DNA from: Atherinomorus stipes
Taxonomy: Eukaryota; Chordata; Actinopteri; Atheriniformes; Atherinidae
DNA: 64,000 nt
Reading direction: 5' to 3'
NCBI GenBank assembly: GCA_023101725.1
Contig: JALJCO010000110.1
Span: 248,001-312,000 of the forward strand
Part shown: piece by piece, positions 11,819-24,310 of the stretch
How the letters are laid out: every line of letters starts with the position of its first letter
Position numbering within the stretch: the first letter of the stretch is position 1
The notes under the pieces: generated by a model
Seen by the model: only the letters and a program-made list of their open reading frames with translations
Database searches by the model: none
What the model was told of the DNA's origin: nothing
Program-made: the position numbers and the translations under genes

Positions 11819-12323
11819 AGGTACAGTATGTAAGAATTACTGACATCTAGTGGTGAAGATGGGCAAGACTAGATGTTTTCTTTCAAATTACTTCATATTA
11901 TAAGCACTGAATGAATGTACGGTGGCTGTTAGTGGCCAAAATTCTCCCAGACATAAAGATGTTTTAATCTCTGAGTGAATCAGTGGTCTCAGGTGTAGCT
12001 ATGACTTTACAATGAGTAACTATTTTTAATGTCTTTTAAGGCGTTACTGATCCCAAACAGTGCTCTAACTCCCGTTGAACAAAGCTGGTACAGCAGTTTT
12101 AAAGTTCAGAGGGTTCTTCACACGCATTGTTTTGTTTGGTGGAACAAATATGGCAGCCTCCATATGTGCACCGCCCAGCAAGTAGATATAAATGACTCAT
12201 TCTAAGAAAATAGACATATAACAGCTATTCTAGTGCAGCGATTACACATCAATAGAAACACAGTTTTGAATTATGTATTACATTTTTCTGCCACTGATCT
12301 TTGATTTTTTACATATTGTACCT
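11819..12323. mobile_element. piggyBac-like MITE, TTAA-flanked (copy A)
   Basis: TTAA|AGGTACAGTATGTAA ... TTACATATTGTACCT|TTAA, with TTAA at 11815-11818 and 12324-12327. TTAA duplication plus short inverted ends is typical of piggyBac-derived MITEs; no transposase is present. Copy B at 31985-32527 is similar along its whole length, and a right-end fragment is at 16092-16270. Confidence 0.82.
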
Positions 12324-12327
12324 TTAA

Positions 12328-14593
12328 GAACATTCTAATAATGTTTGATATTTGAAATGCAAATGATTAAAAACAGTTGAAGAAAATGTAAGTTTAACTT
12401 CACCTCGGCTGAACAGTAAGACGACAGCGTTGGTGTATGATACAGCAATTTTTAGGTTTTGCATTCACTTTTTAGTTTTTGACCTTCGTAACAGCATTTT
12501 TGCCTGTGGGAGGAAGTTTTTTTTAAATAATCTCTCGAAAAAAACTAAAATCCACTGTGATACCTTATCAGCATCAAGCATCAGTGAAGCACATTTGAGG
12601 TGTACATGTCACACATGTTGCTGCATTTAGAAGCTAAAATATCAGGTTTTCTCTCAGAGTCAAGCAGAGATAAAATAAAAAAAGACAAGCCAGCAAGTAA
12701 ACTGTGAATCATGATGTTTTAGGTTACAGGATACTTTAACTCCTCACACATTTCAACACTTTTTTCTTTTCTCTGCCTCAGACAAAAATATATTTATGTT
12801 ATATCCCTAAGTAATGTGCAGTAGTGGGTGTAATCATTGCAGCATATTAATAATAGATATAACAGATAGAAGAGCAGCTTGTGTGCAGGAATAAATACAC
12901 GATTTACATCATCAAAACACAGCAGCATGATCTGGAAAAACATCCTGCAGTAACTGGATCATGATTTGTTTTGCAAATAAGGTAAAATATGCAAAACTAA
13001 AGTTTGGTCCTCTGCATGCAACTGTGTAACCTGTCAGGATATTTATCTGCACAGCAACCAGGTTAGTTTTGTGTCTGTGATGTGATGCAAGTGACTTCAA
13101 ATACAACCATTCGGCATAAACGACACTAAAACTGATGACTTTAAAACGAAACTGAGATGAAACATTTACGCGAGTATCACAGCAGGAACTGCAGAGCAAC
13201 CAGCGCTATGTTCTCTGATGTTCGCCAGGCTGTCGCCTCTAATTACAACCACATCAAAGATGCCTGCAGGCTGATGGACGGATGCACGGCTGCAGGGAAC
13301 CACAGTCCAGGGTCAGCTCCACACCAGTTTTATTAGCTTTCTCTTGACTAGCTGGATGCTCATCAGGCCACGGACATGGACATGAGAGAATTAGTTTCAT
13401 TATCTACGATGATATTCAGTTTATTTCTGCAGAGGCTTCTCATGCTGCAGTCATGCAATGCTGTCTGCATGAACCTGAGACTTATTAGTCTTATCGTACC
13501 TCTCTAAATGACGACTGCTAACAGACCACATCTTTAACAACAAATCTACTTAACAATTATAAGAGATTTAAAAAAAACACAAGATAAGCAAATATTTATC
13601 ATTAAAATTCAGTAGTTACTTCACATTATTTTAAAGGTTCATTTGTGAAGGAAATTATTGGTTAATGAAATCATTAGACTCCCCTTTTTACTGACTCTAT
13701 GGTCTGGTGGCATTGAAAGAAAATATATTAATCAGTGGCCACAAATTCCCAAGTTGTGGTCACGGATTACAAACATGAGCAAATGAGATAATTAGCTTGC
13801 GGCTATGTATTACTTACGCATAAGAATTTAAAACTAAAGCATGCATGCACCATGGATAATTCACTTTCAGTCTTGCAACAAATTATAATGATGTAAAAGA
13901 GCTTAGTGCAGGTGGGAGATGCAGTTGATCCTGCTTGAAAAGTCCACAATATAATAAGATGGTCTCTAATGAAATCCTGCAATCTCTTGAAATTAAGTGT
14001 CATGATGAGTAAAAGCACGGTTTGGAACTGAATATATAACTAAATATGCAGTCACTAGAAAAGTTGATGATGTATTAACAATCTGTGACCACACAATAAA
14101 ATACATTTTCTTCCGATGCCACCAGCTACGTTCTGTATATCTCACGTTGTTGCCCAACTGTTTCGGATTAAAAACATTACAAAACTTGTGCAGTTTTCTC
14201 AGCGCCCCCTATCTGCGGCTGAATTGGCTTCCATCTTGCACCATACCGGTAGTGTGAGGCTGTCTGAATGTACACCCTATTCCAGGGGTGTCCAACTCCG
14301 GTCCTCAAGCAGGGCCGCCCCCAAGGGGTGGCTGTGGCCACCCTGAACCTAAAGCTGGCCACCCCACCAAAAAATTATATATTTTTTCATTTATATAAAC
14401 TTTTATGTACATGCTTTTTTAAAAATATTTGAATGTCAAAATCTTTATAAGCCAATAAAAATAAAATGAATACAAAATATTCCACTAGATGTACCATTTT
14501 CTGCTATTCTGCTCTTTTGCCGTAGTCCCCCACAGGTCTGTCATGCCGAGTTAACCCTTTCTTATGCAAATTCATCAAGGAAGGCGCCGCCCA
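12328..14593. other. Largely single-copy sequence, no gene supported
   Basis: 2.2 kb with few repeats. 13200-13500 is the most compositionally normal part. No splice-bounded coding exon recognised. 14283-14400 contains a short repeat-like ggggtgtccaactcc..ggccacccc piece. Confidence 0.5.
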
Positions 14594-14601
14594 GTAGAAC
14601 T

Positions 14602-15250
14602 TAGGGCTGGACGATAATTCAATATCGATATATATCGATCGATAGAGGTTTTTTTCAATAGAAAAAAAAAATAGGGTCAATAAAAGTTCAATTTATTGAG
14701 CAAACAGTTTTCTGCTGTAGCCTATCAGGTGGCATAATACTACAGACACTCCTTCACCAAAACCAATCACAAACGCAGACCAGGCAAAAGCTAAACTGGA
14801 ATTCAGTGTTAGTGCGATCTTTATTACTAGGAAGGGCAAAATATCGATACACTGAAATATCGCAGTATTTTCATATGCAGATTTCATATTGATATTCAAA
14901 AACGTGATATTGATCGATTTAACCAACGAAATATCGCAAGATTTCATCGTTCGCTTACAAAATCTCGCAAGATTTCACAAAAACCCCACAAGACTTCATT
15001 GGTAAAATAGATTGTTACCACGTTTTTAAATATCAATATCACATACATGTGAAAATATCGCGATATTTCAGTGTATCGATACTTTTTCCCAGCCCTTTTT
15101 ATTGCTGTATAAGTAGGTCATTCAGCAAAAACTTAAATGGCCAGGGCTGCACCTAAAATGGCTTTTAATTTGACACTGGCTTTTTTTCTGTCTATCGATA
15201 CAAATCGTTTTCTTTACTGATGATCTTTTTCTCCATATCGTCCAGCTCTA
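14602..15250. mobile_element. hAT-like element (TAGGGCTGGACGATA) with a nested hAT
   Basis: Ends TAGGGCTGGACGATA and TATCGTCCAGCTCTA, with a perfect 8-bp duplication gtagaact at 14594-14601 and 15251-15258. A second element is inserted at 14828-15097. Without it the outer copy is about 370 bp. No coding capacity. Confidence 0.9.
14828..15097. mobile_element. Palindromic hAT-like MITE (GGGAAAAATATCGATACAC), nested
   Basis: Near-complete foldback: both ends carry atatcgatacactgaaatatcgc-like arms. Flanked by tttattac (14820-14827) and tttattgc (15098-15105), an 8-bp duplication with one change. The interior has repeated aaatctcgcaagatttc. Related copies: 17441-17727, 35635-35900, 43610-43970, 49573-49660, 50945-51137. 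Confidence 0.87.
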
Positions 15251-15258
15251 GTAGAACT

Positions 15259-15560
15259 GCCCCAACCAGTAAAATCCAGTTTTCATTTTTTTGCTATACT
15301 TTGCTGTCTCTTTTTCTCTTTCTTTTTCACACTTCCTCTGATACGGTCCTCTTGAGATTCTTTGCTGAATCCACCATGGTGCACATTCAGAGCATCACTT
15401 TCCAGCTGTAAAATGCAGCATGATGCTCCGGGCTGGAACACTAAGCAGAGAAGTACAGTTTTTCAGCCTCAGCAGGCTGCAGGGCAGTGATGTTTCCAGG
15501 AATGTGTAGAATGAATGTCACCATAAAGACTCAGAAACAGGGTTTTAAGGTTGCAAACTA
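15259..15560 (+). repeat. Dispersed repeat shared with 56995-57300
   Basis: Pyrimidine-rich lead (tttctctttctttttcac), then cttcctctgata.ggtcctctt, tttgctgaa.c, and a body ending tttctcagcctcagcaggctgc-like. The same order occurs at 56995-57300. Superfamily unknown. Confidence 0.6.
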
Positions 15561-17432
15561 TGTAATTGCTCTAAATTTTCATCAAGTAATTTGAAAACAT
15601 AAGATTATATTCACCAGATGCAGAGTATGAAATCTGCCTTGCAAGAATGACTGTACAACTCCGATTAAACTTACTGACAAAGAATTAATGAAGCATTTCA
15701 ACACTGAGGCCCTGATTTACAAAGAATCCAAATAAAGACCGCTAATTTCTTTGCCCTGCTGGTAAATTGCATGTGCTGTCTCTTCAGCGTTTGCGGGTGA
15801 TCTACAAAGATTACACATGCAAAGTTGGAACCATGAATGAAGGATAGTGCAAAAAGATAAACTCCACACCATATGTAATCATTGTAGGATGTGTGACAGG
15901 GAACAAATATGGTGTAGTTGTTGATGATGCTGTTCAGTCACAGACTCATAAGTACCACTTTAGCTGGCTGCTAAATATAATATATTGATAAAGACTGAAT
16001 TAAAATTTTACTTTTCAATGGATCAGAAATTTAAGTTAGGGAAAAATTGAAAAAAAAATACATGTAACAGATTTACAGCAATTCAGTTAGTCTATTCAGA
16101 GACACAGTAGTAAAAATGACCCACAGAAAGCAGATATAAATGACTCATTCTAAGAAAATAAACATATAACAGCTGTTCCAGCGAAACGATCATACATCAA
16201 TAGAAACACAGTTTTTAATGATGTATTTATTTTCTGCCATTGACATCTGGATTTGTTACACACTGCAACTTTAAATTCTCTTGAAAGTGTGATGAAAAAT
16301 GCAGTTCACCGTGTCAGTGAATGCAGCATGACCCTCTTTTTCAAGCTAATGTTCTTATTTAGGACAAAACACCCTCTTGGCTGGGCCAGCCTCTAGATTA
16401 ATAAGTCTACAGGGTCTCAGTTAGACATATCTCTCACATTCAACTTATTTATTAAAGAAAACTTCAATGATAAAATGAAAAAGAATGAAGTTGAAGCTTC
16501 AAAACAATCTTTCACCAGCCCATGTTTGATGCCAAGGTGGTTGCGTCCAATCTCCCAAAAGCAGGACGGATCTGTGGGTGCTCGTTAACCTTCTCACAAA
16601 AACATAAAGCAAGACAGAAAACGGCGCTAGCTACCTTTTAGACCACTGAGGCATCAACAGACTCCATCTGTCCTCTCTCCCTTTACAGTTATTACTTTCT
16701 CCCTTCTCTTTTTGTGACTCACTTCTACATTTTCCTTCACAACCTCCACCTCTTCCTCTCTTGTCCTGAATTCCTCCTGGCCCTCTTGCATCTACCTTGT
16801 TTTTGCTGAGTCACTCCCACAAACCCACAGAAAAAATAAGCTTAATTACAAGGCCGTCATTATAAATGGATGACAGCAAGTAAGTCAAATGTCAGAGGTC
16901 GTGGTGCCCTGACGGCAGATGGAGAAGATAGCCCTCCTCCTGAGCTGGCATTAATCTTGTGTGGAGGAGAATTAGGCTATCAGGGAGATGAGAGTTTGGC
17001 AGCCGGAGTGGGTTCATCTATCAGTCTGAACGGCTGCCAAAACACTCAGATGCCATCTTGGACTGTAGATGGAGAAAAGGCTGGATTGATGGCCAGCTAA
17101 GGCTGTTTACCTAAAGTGTAACATGTCAGGTTTAGTTTTATTATTCCCAGTTTAAAACATGGCCTTGGTTTGTTTTTTGGCCCAAGGCCTAAAGTCTCCT
17201 AATTACCAAGAAATCATTATAGCGTGATGTTGACGTTGCATTTCCTGCATTTTAAGTAGGAAATTCAGAGCTTTTGATCCATATTCTCTCTGCAAAACCA
17301 AACAGAAACTGCAATATCAGTTTTAGAAAAAACAAGAGCTCAATGAATCTCTTTAGCTTTTGTGTTGATCCTTATTCTGATGGAAAAGGCTAATTATGTT
17401 TACTTCAGCCTGTTTTTTTAGGGTGTTTCAGT
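15561..17432. other. Mostly single-copy; contains one MITE fragment
   Basis: No gene supported. 16092-16270 is the right end of the piggyBac-like MITE. 16780-17100 is well-behaved unique sequence with a 76-codon open frame from 16870 that shows no recognisable motif. Confidence 0.5.
16092..16270. mobile_element. piggyBac-like MITE, right-end fragment
   Basis: Matches the last third of copies A and B (gatataaatgactcattctaagaaaata, then caatagaaacacag) and ends in acactgcaact|TTAA at 16271-16274. The left two-thirds are lost. Confidence 0.72.
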
Positions 17433-17440
17433 CCATAAAC

Positions 17441-17727
17441 TGGGAGTGGGAAAAATATCAATACACTGAAATATCAAGATATTTTCATATGCCAATATCA
17501 TCTTTATTTAAAAACGTGGTATCGATCTATTTTACTAACGAAATCTCGTGAGATTTCATCGTTTTGTTGCAAAATCTCGTGTGATCTCACAAAATCCAGC
17601 GAGATTTCGTAACAGAACAATGAAGTCTCACGAGATTTCGTTCGTAAAATAGATCAATGCCACATTTTTTAATATAGATATGAAAGTATCACTATATTTG
17701 AGTGTATCAATATTTTTTCCAACCCTA
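17441..17727. mobile_element. Palindromic hAT-like MITE (GGGAAAAATATC family), solo
   Basis: tgggagtgggaaaaatatc ... tattttttccaacccta, flanked by ccataaac (17433-17440) and ccataaaa (17728-17735). The interior has repeated tctcgtgagatttc arms. No coding frame. Confidence 0.85.
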
Positions 17728-17989
17728 CCATAAAAGCTGAAAACATTTTGAAACATCATGCAAGAAAAAAGGATTTTCTCTCAGACATTTAAGTAGAACA
17801 TGTCAACAACATTCTGGATGATGTTTCCTGCTTCGGATCTGCAGAACGGCACCAGCATACTCAGAAAAACGAGGTCAGAAGGAACCATTTCTAACAACGG
17901 GGTGACGATGGGCTGTTAAAAACTGATGAAGCAACAGCAACGAGGAGAACGTAGCCAGGGGCTTACAGGAGCTAGCGCCTGGTCCCTAC

Positions 17990-18260
17990 TGGCCGGGCCG
18001 CGTTAGGAATTCCAGACCAACTCCTGAGAGGGTTAATTTGCATATCTATAGATTCTCATATGCAGAACAATGATTGCATAGAGTCATAACAAGCCACCAG
18101 CCATTAGAGCTTTTTCTTTCAATTTCAAAGGAAACACAGATGAGTTTTCAGGGGATTAATGACTGCTGGAGTGGGAGTTGGCGGGAAAGTGAAACAGATT
18201 AAAGCAATAAAAGGAAGGACTTGAATATTGAATGCAACTTCAATGCCTTTGCAGAGATGA
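17990..18260. promoter_or_regulatory. Candidate intronic regulatory segment (POU and SOX motifs)
   Basis: Unique, non-transposon sequence with an octamer ATTTGCAT at 18036-18043, a SOX-type AACAATG at 18066-18072 and tttgcat/catatgca variants within about 60 bp. Regulatory function is inferred from motif clustering only. Confidence 0.2.
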
Positions 18261-18469
18261 AATACTCAGATCTCAGCCATGAAAAGTCAACCTGCTTTAA
18301 AGTTGAGTGGATTAATATTTCTTTGTTTGTTGAATATAAAACAACAGAGACAGTTTGAATTCAAACTGAATTACAGCGAATGAACAAAACATCATTTTTA
18401 GGACTATAATGGTTTGGAGTCCCTGTCTTATAATGGCTCTGTTGTGTGAATTTTAAATTTTTTATTGGA

Positions 18470-19145
18470 TACCTTTGATTCTGGCTTTTTTACCGATATC
18501 TTATATACCAATATTGTCCAACTCTTAATTTCTGATTTCTGATATTGACTGATACTGATCTCTAGGGGTGTGCAGATTCACCAAAAAATTGTCAATGTCA
18601 AATGTGTTGAAGCAATTTTGATTCATAAATGTCAACTAATCAGTTTTTTTTTAAAAAAATAACCAAGGACCAAAATACAGCTGCAAAGTGTGGCAGTAAC
18701 ATAGAAGTTTTGCATCCCGCCCACTTCCAGTAAAATAGGAAGATTAACTGTAAACTAGCAATAATAGTTGCGCTGTTAAGCCGGGAGCTGGGTGACAGAC
18801 ATGAAAGTGATGGGAGAAAGCTTGAAAGCAGCTTTTATAGTAGCTCAGAATAAATGAGATAAACAACCTTATTGTTTTTGGATTAGATCTGCTGGGACAT
18901 ACATTTGTAAAAACCGCCAATAATGATTTTAGCTGAGAAAACGGCCTCAAATGACTTCTAGCTCAGCAGAAAGCTCTCGTGTGCGGCAGGCATAACAGGG
19001 ACTTTTCTTCATGCTGGATCGGTGCAAATGGAGCAAGATCTCGTGAGATTTTGTTAGTAAAAATATTGGTCTAAAAAAATGAACCGATACCAATATTTTC
19101 TGATATCACATTTAAATGCTGATATCAGCCAACAATATCCGCGTT
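18470..19145. repeat. Mosaic of hAT-like fragments and a dispersed repeat
   Basis: 18470-18560 and 19060-19140 are ATATC-rich hAT arms. 18562 starts aggggtgtgcagattc. 18660-18920 matches the tandem repeat at 3930-4310 (aaaatacagctgcaaagtgtg, agatctgctggg). The pieces are interleaved and no target duplications remain. Confidence 0.55.
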
Positions 19146-20287
19146 CTGTAGTGTTTATTAAAAAATTCCAGAAATGATTGACTTCTACCATCGCTGACAG
19201 CTCTCCCTTCCTTCTTCCATGCTTGAATTTAGCTTAAATTCTGTATTTGTGGATAAAAGTTGAAGACTTTTTACTTTAAATCTCTAAAAAGCATAATAAC
19301 GTTGAGCAACGGCAGAAGTTTGGAGTCCGTCTCCTCTCCAGTGTCATGCTGAGTCTAATTTTGCAAACGGAGGGAATCTACAAACTGCATCATTAGACAG
19401 CTGCAGTTTCCCTTCCAGAGCAACATTACAATGATTCATTCGAGGTTACAGTCACCTGAGTTGTGTTTCGCCTCCAGCCGGTAATGATTTTATGACACAC
19501 AGTGCCAAGCTTGTCCCGAAGCCAGGTTTCTATGCCCGACTAACTCATTTCAAAAGCAGCAGGGATGGTTACATCATCATGTGTATAGTTGGTGGAACGT
19601 TGAGGGAAATTATGCAAGCTTTCCCTGCTAGATGTACCACTAGACACCCAAACAGCTACTTTTCCAGCTTTAATTAGCTGAGGAATTATGATTTGTCTCC
19701 TCGTAGGTTACTCCTCAGAGATACCCAGCAGCCATTCAATTACCCAACAGAGAGAAAGGGCGGCTCGGTTGATGGACCTGCAGTAAATCAGACTGAAAGA
19801 TGTGAGAGCTTAGAAATAGGGAGAGAGGGATTTCTTTATTCAATATATATATATATATTTCATGACAGGTAGGGCTAAAAAAAATCAATGTGAAGGGATA
19901 ACAGTACATCTCCAGAGACAGAAGTTGAAATAAGAAGAATATCAGGGAGAAGGATGCAGCCAATTCACCGTTTTACATAAAACAATCTGCATGTAGATGC
20001 AGAGTTCTCATTAGAAAGGCCTGAACTAAAGGCTGACCAGTTCAATGTGCAAATAAGTATATAAATATGACTGGCTTTGGATCAATACAATGGGTTTACT
20101 GGGCGGTTTACGATGCCGGAAGTGGTAAAGCACAAACACGCATGTGCTTTTCAAGTCATCTAAAGCAGCATGAGTCAGTACTTTTTTGCACTTTTGAGAG
20201 TAATGTGATAAGCAGAAAACAACATTTCTACACCATAAAATTTATATGCAACAAAATGTCATACTTTGGCCACTGTTCCTAAAAATA
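19146..20287. other. Single-copy sequence, no gene supported
   Basis: Short (AT)n at 19843-19858. No recognised exon; small open frames lack family motifs. Confidence 0.5.
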
Positions 20288-20430
20288 AACTCACACTCAC
20301 TGACCGTTCTACTAGGTACACCTTGAAAGTTGGAGCCCCTTTTGCCTTCAGTATGTTGAAGTGGAGTGAACTCCTGTCATGTTTGTGACATGGTGCATTA
20401 TCCTGCTGGACGTAGCATCAGAAGATGCTC
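20288..20430 (-). pseudogene. Tc1/mariner transposase C-terminal remnant
   Basis: The minus strand near 20385-20415 reads a broken QQDNAPC motif, the second catalytic aspartate region of Tc1/IS630 transposases. Further on, at about 20297-20345, it reads ILKAKGAPTF-like, the usual C-terminal end, followed by the inverted terminus (actaggtacacct on plus). The two pieces are joined by a large internal deletion. It is non-functional. Confidence 0.7.
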
Positions 20431-20436
20431 CACATC

Positions 20437-20812
20437 AGGCCTACATTTGCTACACTGGTTTGATTATAGGCCGACTGCTTCAAGTTGTTCCATGTTTATG
20501 GAGCAACAGCTTGCTCTGAGCATTCAATGTTCGTTAATTTAATTTTAATTTGTCGGGACCCTTAATTGCTCGCACAAGTTAGGTAGATGCGGGGGAACTG
20601 CAGTGAGTTCATTTTGTAATGTCCTGGGCATTATCAAAGATGTTAATATTGAAATAACAATAAAAAAAATACCTAAACAAGTAGTTATGTTTTGTATTAG
20701 TTTGTATTCCTGTTGGCATAATGTTCAAATGGATATTCAAATATATTCGAATTATGTGTTAATTTTAGAACAAATACTCAAATGTCATTTTGGAGCAATT
20801 CTGACAGCCCAA
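20437..20812. mobile_element. hAT-like MITE (TAGGGCTGTCAACG family), left end lost
   Basis: Collinear with 305-754 from the gctacactgg.ttgattataggccgactg block to ..ttctgacagccca. It retains the internal segment (gtcgggacc .. gatgcggggg) that the 305-754 copy lost to a G run. Confidence 0.8.
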
Positions 20813-21204
20813 CCACAGACTGACGACAAAACGCGCCAGAATGTCCCCATACTTTGCGATGACTCGCAGTCATTGAAGTTTTATAGTCATTTGTTGCTCT
20901 TAGCAACAACGCTACTTCATCGTCAGTCCAAACGAAAAATCCCTCTTTCTCTGCGCAGCCATTCCTTCACCAGTGAAAGTGAAATGAACTCCCTGTTTAC
21001 TTGCTGATGTCAGACATGCGTCTGCCTGTGATGTGCTGCATGGTCAGTCAGTGCAAATGGGCGGTCACTATTTTGCTTGCGTAGAGCCTTAAATGATTCA
21101 TAAACGACTGTGAGGATGCTGATAAGACAGGGGGTTAAACGTCCTCGTATAACATTAACTGCTTAATGTAGACGTGGCCTAAGCATGCCTTCCCTTAAAC
21201 TCGC

Positions 21205-21430
21205 TGATTAGAAGGCTAATCTTTATTAACTCCTGTTATTTTAGAGTTAGCTCGGTTAGCATGTAGCCCACGGTATGTTGGCTGTCAACCACTTGCCACC
21301 AGGCTGCTCTTTGCCCATTTTTGTGTTTTCAGGGAGTGACGACGCACGTGACGCAGCAAGATACCTAACGTCCAACTGGCTTCACTGTTAGCTCTTTAAA
21401 TACTAACGGGCGACGCAGCGGGAGGTTTGT
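21205..21430 (+). repeat. Fragment of the 698-bp dispersed element
   Basis: Collinear blocks agctcggttagcatgtagccca, gctgtcaacca.ttgccaccagg, ggagtgacgacgcacgtgac, caagat and ccaactggcttcac match 41030-41180. Both ends are missing. Confidence 0.65.
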
Positions 21431-24310
21431 CCCCCTTTTTTATGGTCTCTGGTTCTTACCTGACAGAAGTGACCCTCGGTGTGGTCTTCTGCTGCGGTAC
21501 CCCATCTGCGTGTTCAGACATACTAGAAAACCAGATAACACCACGTAGCTCCCAGTTTCAGCCCCAATGTTCGTATTTCATTGAAACAGTGATGTCCACG
21601 TGGAAACTGCTGGATTACAAGATAATCTACAGCAGTTGTTTTTTGTGGCCACAGCACCAGTCGGCGTAATCTTTGGCAGCAATACGAGCACTTTAGCTGA
21701 TTACTGGCATCTGTCAGTCAAGGATCCAACATTTTCCTTCGCCCAAAACAGAGGGAACTTCTTGTGGTAATATGGAGAGGAAGAATGAGATAGGAATGAA
21801 AACGTTTTTTGTTTTTTTAAAGACAGGAGCATCAGACACTCCCTGTGCAAAAACAAACACCGAAAGGACTCCTTGAGCATGTTGTGGTTGCAAATCAATT
21901 TTACCCAAGGGCATTAAGGGCATAACAATACCGATGGAGACAAAGATCACACACGATGGGAGGTCTGTTGAGGACATGACTTCTCTTCATTTCTGTGCTC
22001 CTGTTATCTGAAACTAATCTCATCCGAAAGCCTCCCTGAGTGTGATCAGAATCTGAACATTGCCTGTCTGGATCAAGCAGACAGATGTGACTGATCTGAG
22101 AGCAGCTGTAACAGGTCTGGAAAAGGTCTGGAAAAGATCTGATCAGGTTGTAGATTGTGAGACGAATAGAAAACTGGCATTAAAAAAGAAATCTGAAGAG
22201 AGAAAAAAAACCCAGAAAGGTGGAAACAGATAATAATGGAGATTTAAGGACGAGGAATGGCCAACAAAGACAAAGGCTGAAAAGAAAGCAGCGCTATCAG
22301 AAGCAAACAGGAGCGCTGGTTTCAGCAGAAGCCCCCTATTGTAAACACCGTCATGTGTTGCATCATAATTTCTGCAGGTTTCTGTGCTCTGCAGACCCAT
22401 TTTTACTGTCAGGATTCCCGCGGGAAGCCTCTGACCAGCTGCAGTGCAGCAGCTCGAAGACAACTCCAACACCTCACCAGTTCCCATGCATTATTAACCA
22501 CAGCAGCAGCCGAGGAGGTAACTGCTCTAAAAGCCACAACTGGCATTTTAGGCTTCTGCTTTTAATTAATAATGACTTGATCACCTCCAACAGGTAGCAG
22601 GATATAGAAAAACTCAGCCCCGTCTCGGGGGAAACATGCAAGAGGCACATCCGCTGGTTTAAAAGGCAAAATATGATAAATAAAATGATTTCTGACAAAC
22701 TACAGGTTATTAAGCTGCAGATAATTGGCCCATTCATACCTTTAATTAATCTTTTTATTTCCATGGTATAAATAAATTAACAGCTAAGTCTAATCTGCCT
22801 CATTAGTTGTGTGGAACATGAAGTGGTTGTCAACCAAACTCACTGTGGACCGGATTATGTGGGAAACTTTATCTTGATTGCAGGAAAATGCCTCATGATT
22901 GTGCTGGTTTTGTTTCGATCATTCAGATCATTAAACTGATTAAAATACCTTGTAAATGAATTTTAAAAAGAACAGCTGCCAAGGATTTTACAAAAAGATG
23001 TAGATAAAAGTTTCTTTAAATCTTCCATTAGGATCAAAAGCAGCAGAGTCAAACATGCCGGAGTTTGCTAAAGGTCTGTAGAACAGTTTACTTCAGTCAG
23101 AGTCTTTCTCCGTTAGTTTCTGCTGTTCTGGGTAAATCAAAGCTCAACGTGAGATAAAAGCCGTGGCTGTCATGTTTTCCTCGCAGAGATTATGGTTGCT
23201 AAGAAAAAAAGCTGACAACATGATGGAAAGCTACTGGCAAAATATAATTTCCGCCGCCCTCTCATGCCCTTAAACATTAAATCACATTTTCTCTGCTCTA
23301 TTATTTCCTTTTCCATGAAGTAAAGATGAATATGAACCAAAATAAAAACGCCTTTCTCAGATGTCAAACATGTCTTCTTTGACAAAGTTGCATTTTAAAT
23401 ATATAATGATCACAAAGAGCCACTGATGTTCCAACAACACACACAGTAAGTTGCTGTTACAGCTTCTGTCATGTTGTATTCTCTAACAAAGTAAAACTAA
23501 GAGTGAGATCATGACAGGTGCTGACGACAGACAGTGATGTTCATTTTAACTTTTCCCCTCCCCTCTGTGTACAGCTAACGGAGTGATTAAAAGTTGCTCT
23601 TGACTCTGTCAGGTATTTTGTACACTTGTATTAATTTTGCAGTTACCTACTAGCTTTTAAGCGGTTAACTAACGCTAAGCTATGTTGGCATAACCGCAGC
23701 GATGTAATTTTCGACTACAGATAGGGATTAAAGCCAGAGATGGTAATCCTACTCAAAAACACTTTTTGTTTTACTGGGTGAAATGGTCCTCCCATCCTGA
23801 CAGTATCAACACATCAAGTATTCCTAAAAAGGAAGGAAAATAGATGAGGATTAAGTCTTGGAGGTGTTGACATTTGCAATGTGGACTTTACACCGCAGAA
23901 GGAGTTGGAGGTGAGTGGATTAAAGCTTTTAGAGACGTGCTTTGTCAGCTGTTTACTATCAAGCTAACGAGCTATCCACTCGGCTGTTATCGTTAACCTG
24001 CTTGTAAAACATCAGCGCACACGTCCCTGCGCACTTTTTTAAAGGTCACTTGCTTGAACCGTTTTTCCAACATTGCCAACCCTAGCTTTAACTTAAGATA
24101 GGTTAGCACAACTTTAGCAATACAACGTAATTATACAGAATTAATTAAAGTCACAGGTGGTGCAGCAACGCACACATCACTATTATGACACATGACAGAG
24201 GTAAACTGAAACTGAGGATGCTGAGTTTTTGTAAATTTCACGCTTACCTGTTGTCATGCTCCACCCCCCACCCCCACTGCCTGGCCGAGCTTACTGCTGT
24301 AGTTAGTGAG
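21431..24310. other. Longest low-repeat stretch of the intron; no gene supported
   Basis: 2.9 kb with almost no transposon ends. 22140-22600 has overlapping open frames on both strands without motifs. 22690-22760 is rich in homeodomain-like taattaat and could be conserved non-coding DNA. Confidence 0.45.

Noticed and set aside
22143..22597. Overlapping ORFs on both strands near 22.3 kb
   Set aside because: Different frames, no motifs, no conservation evidence; treated as non-coding.
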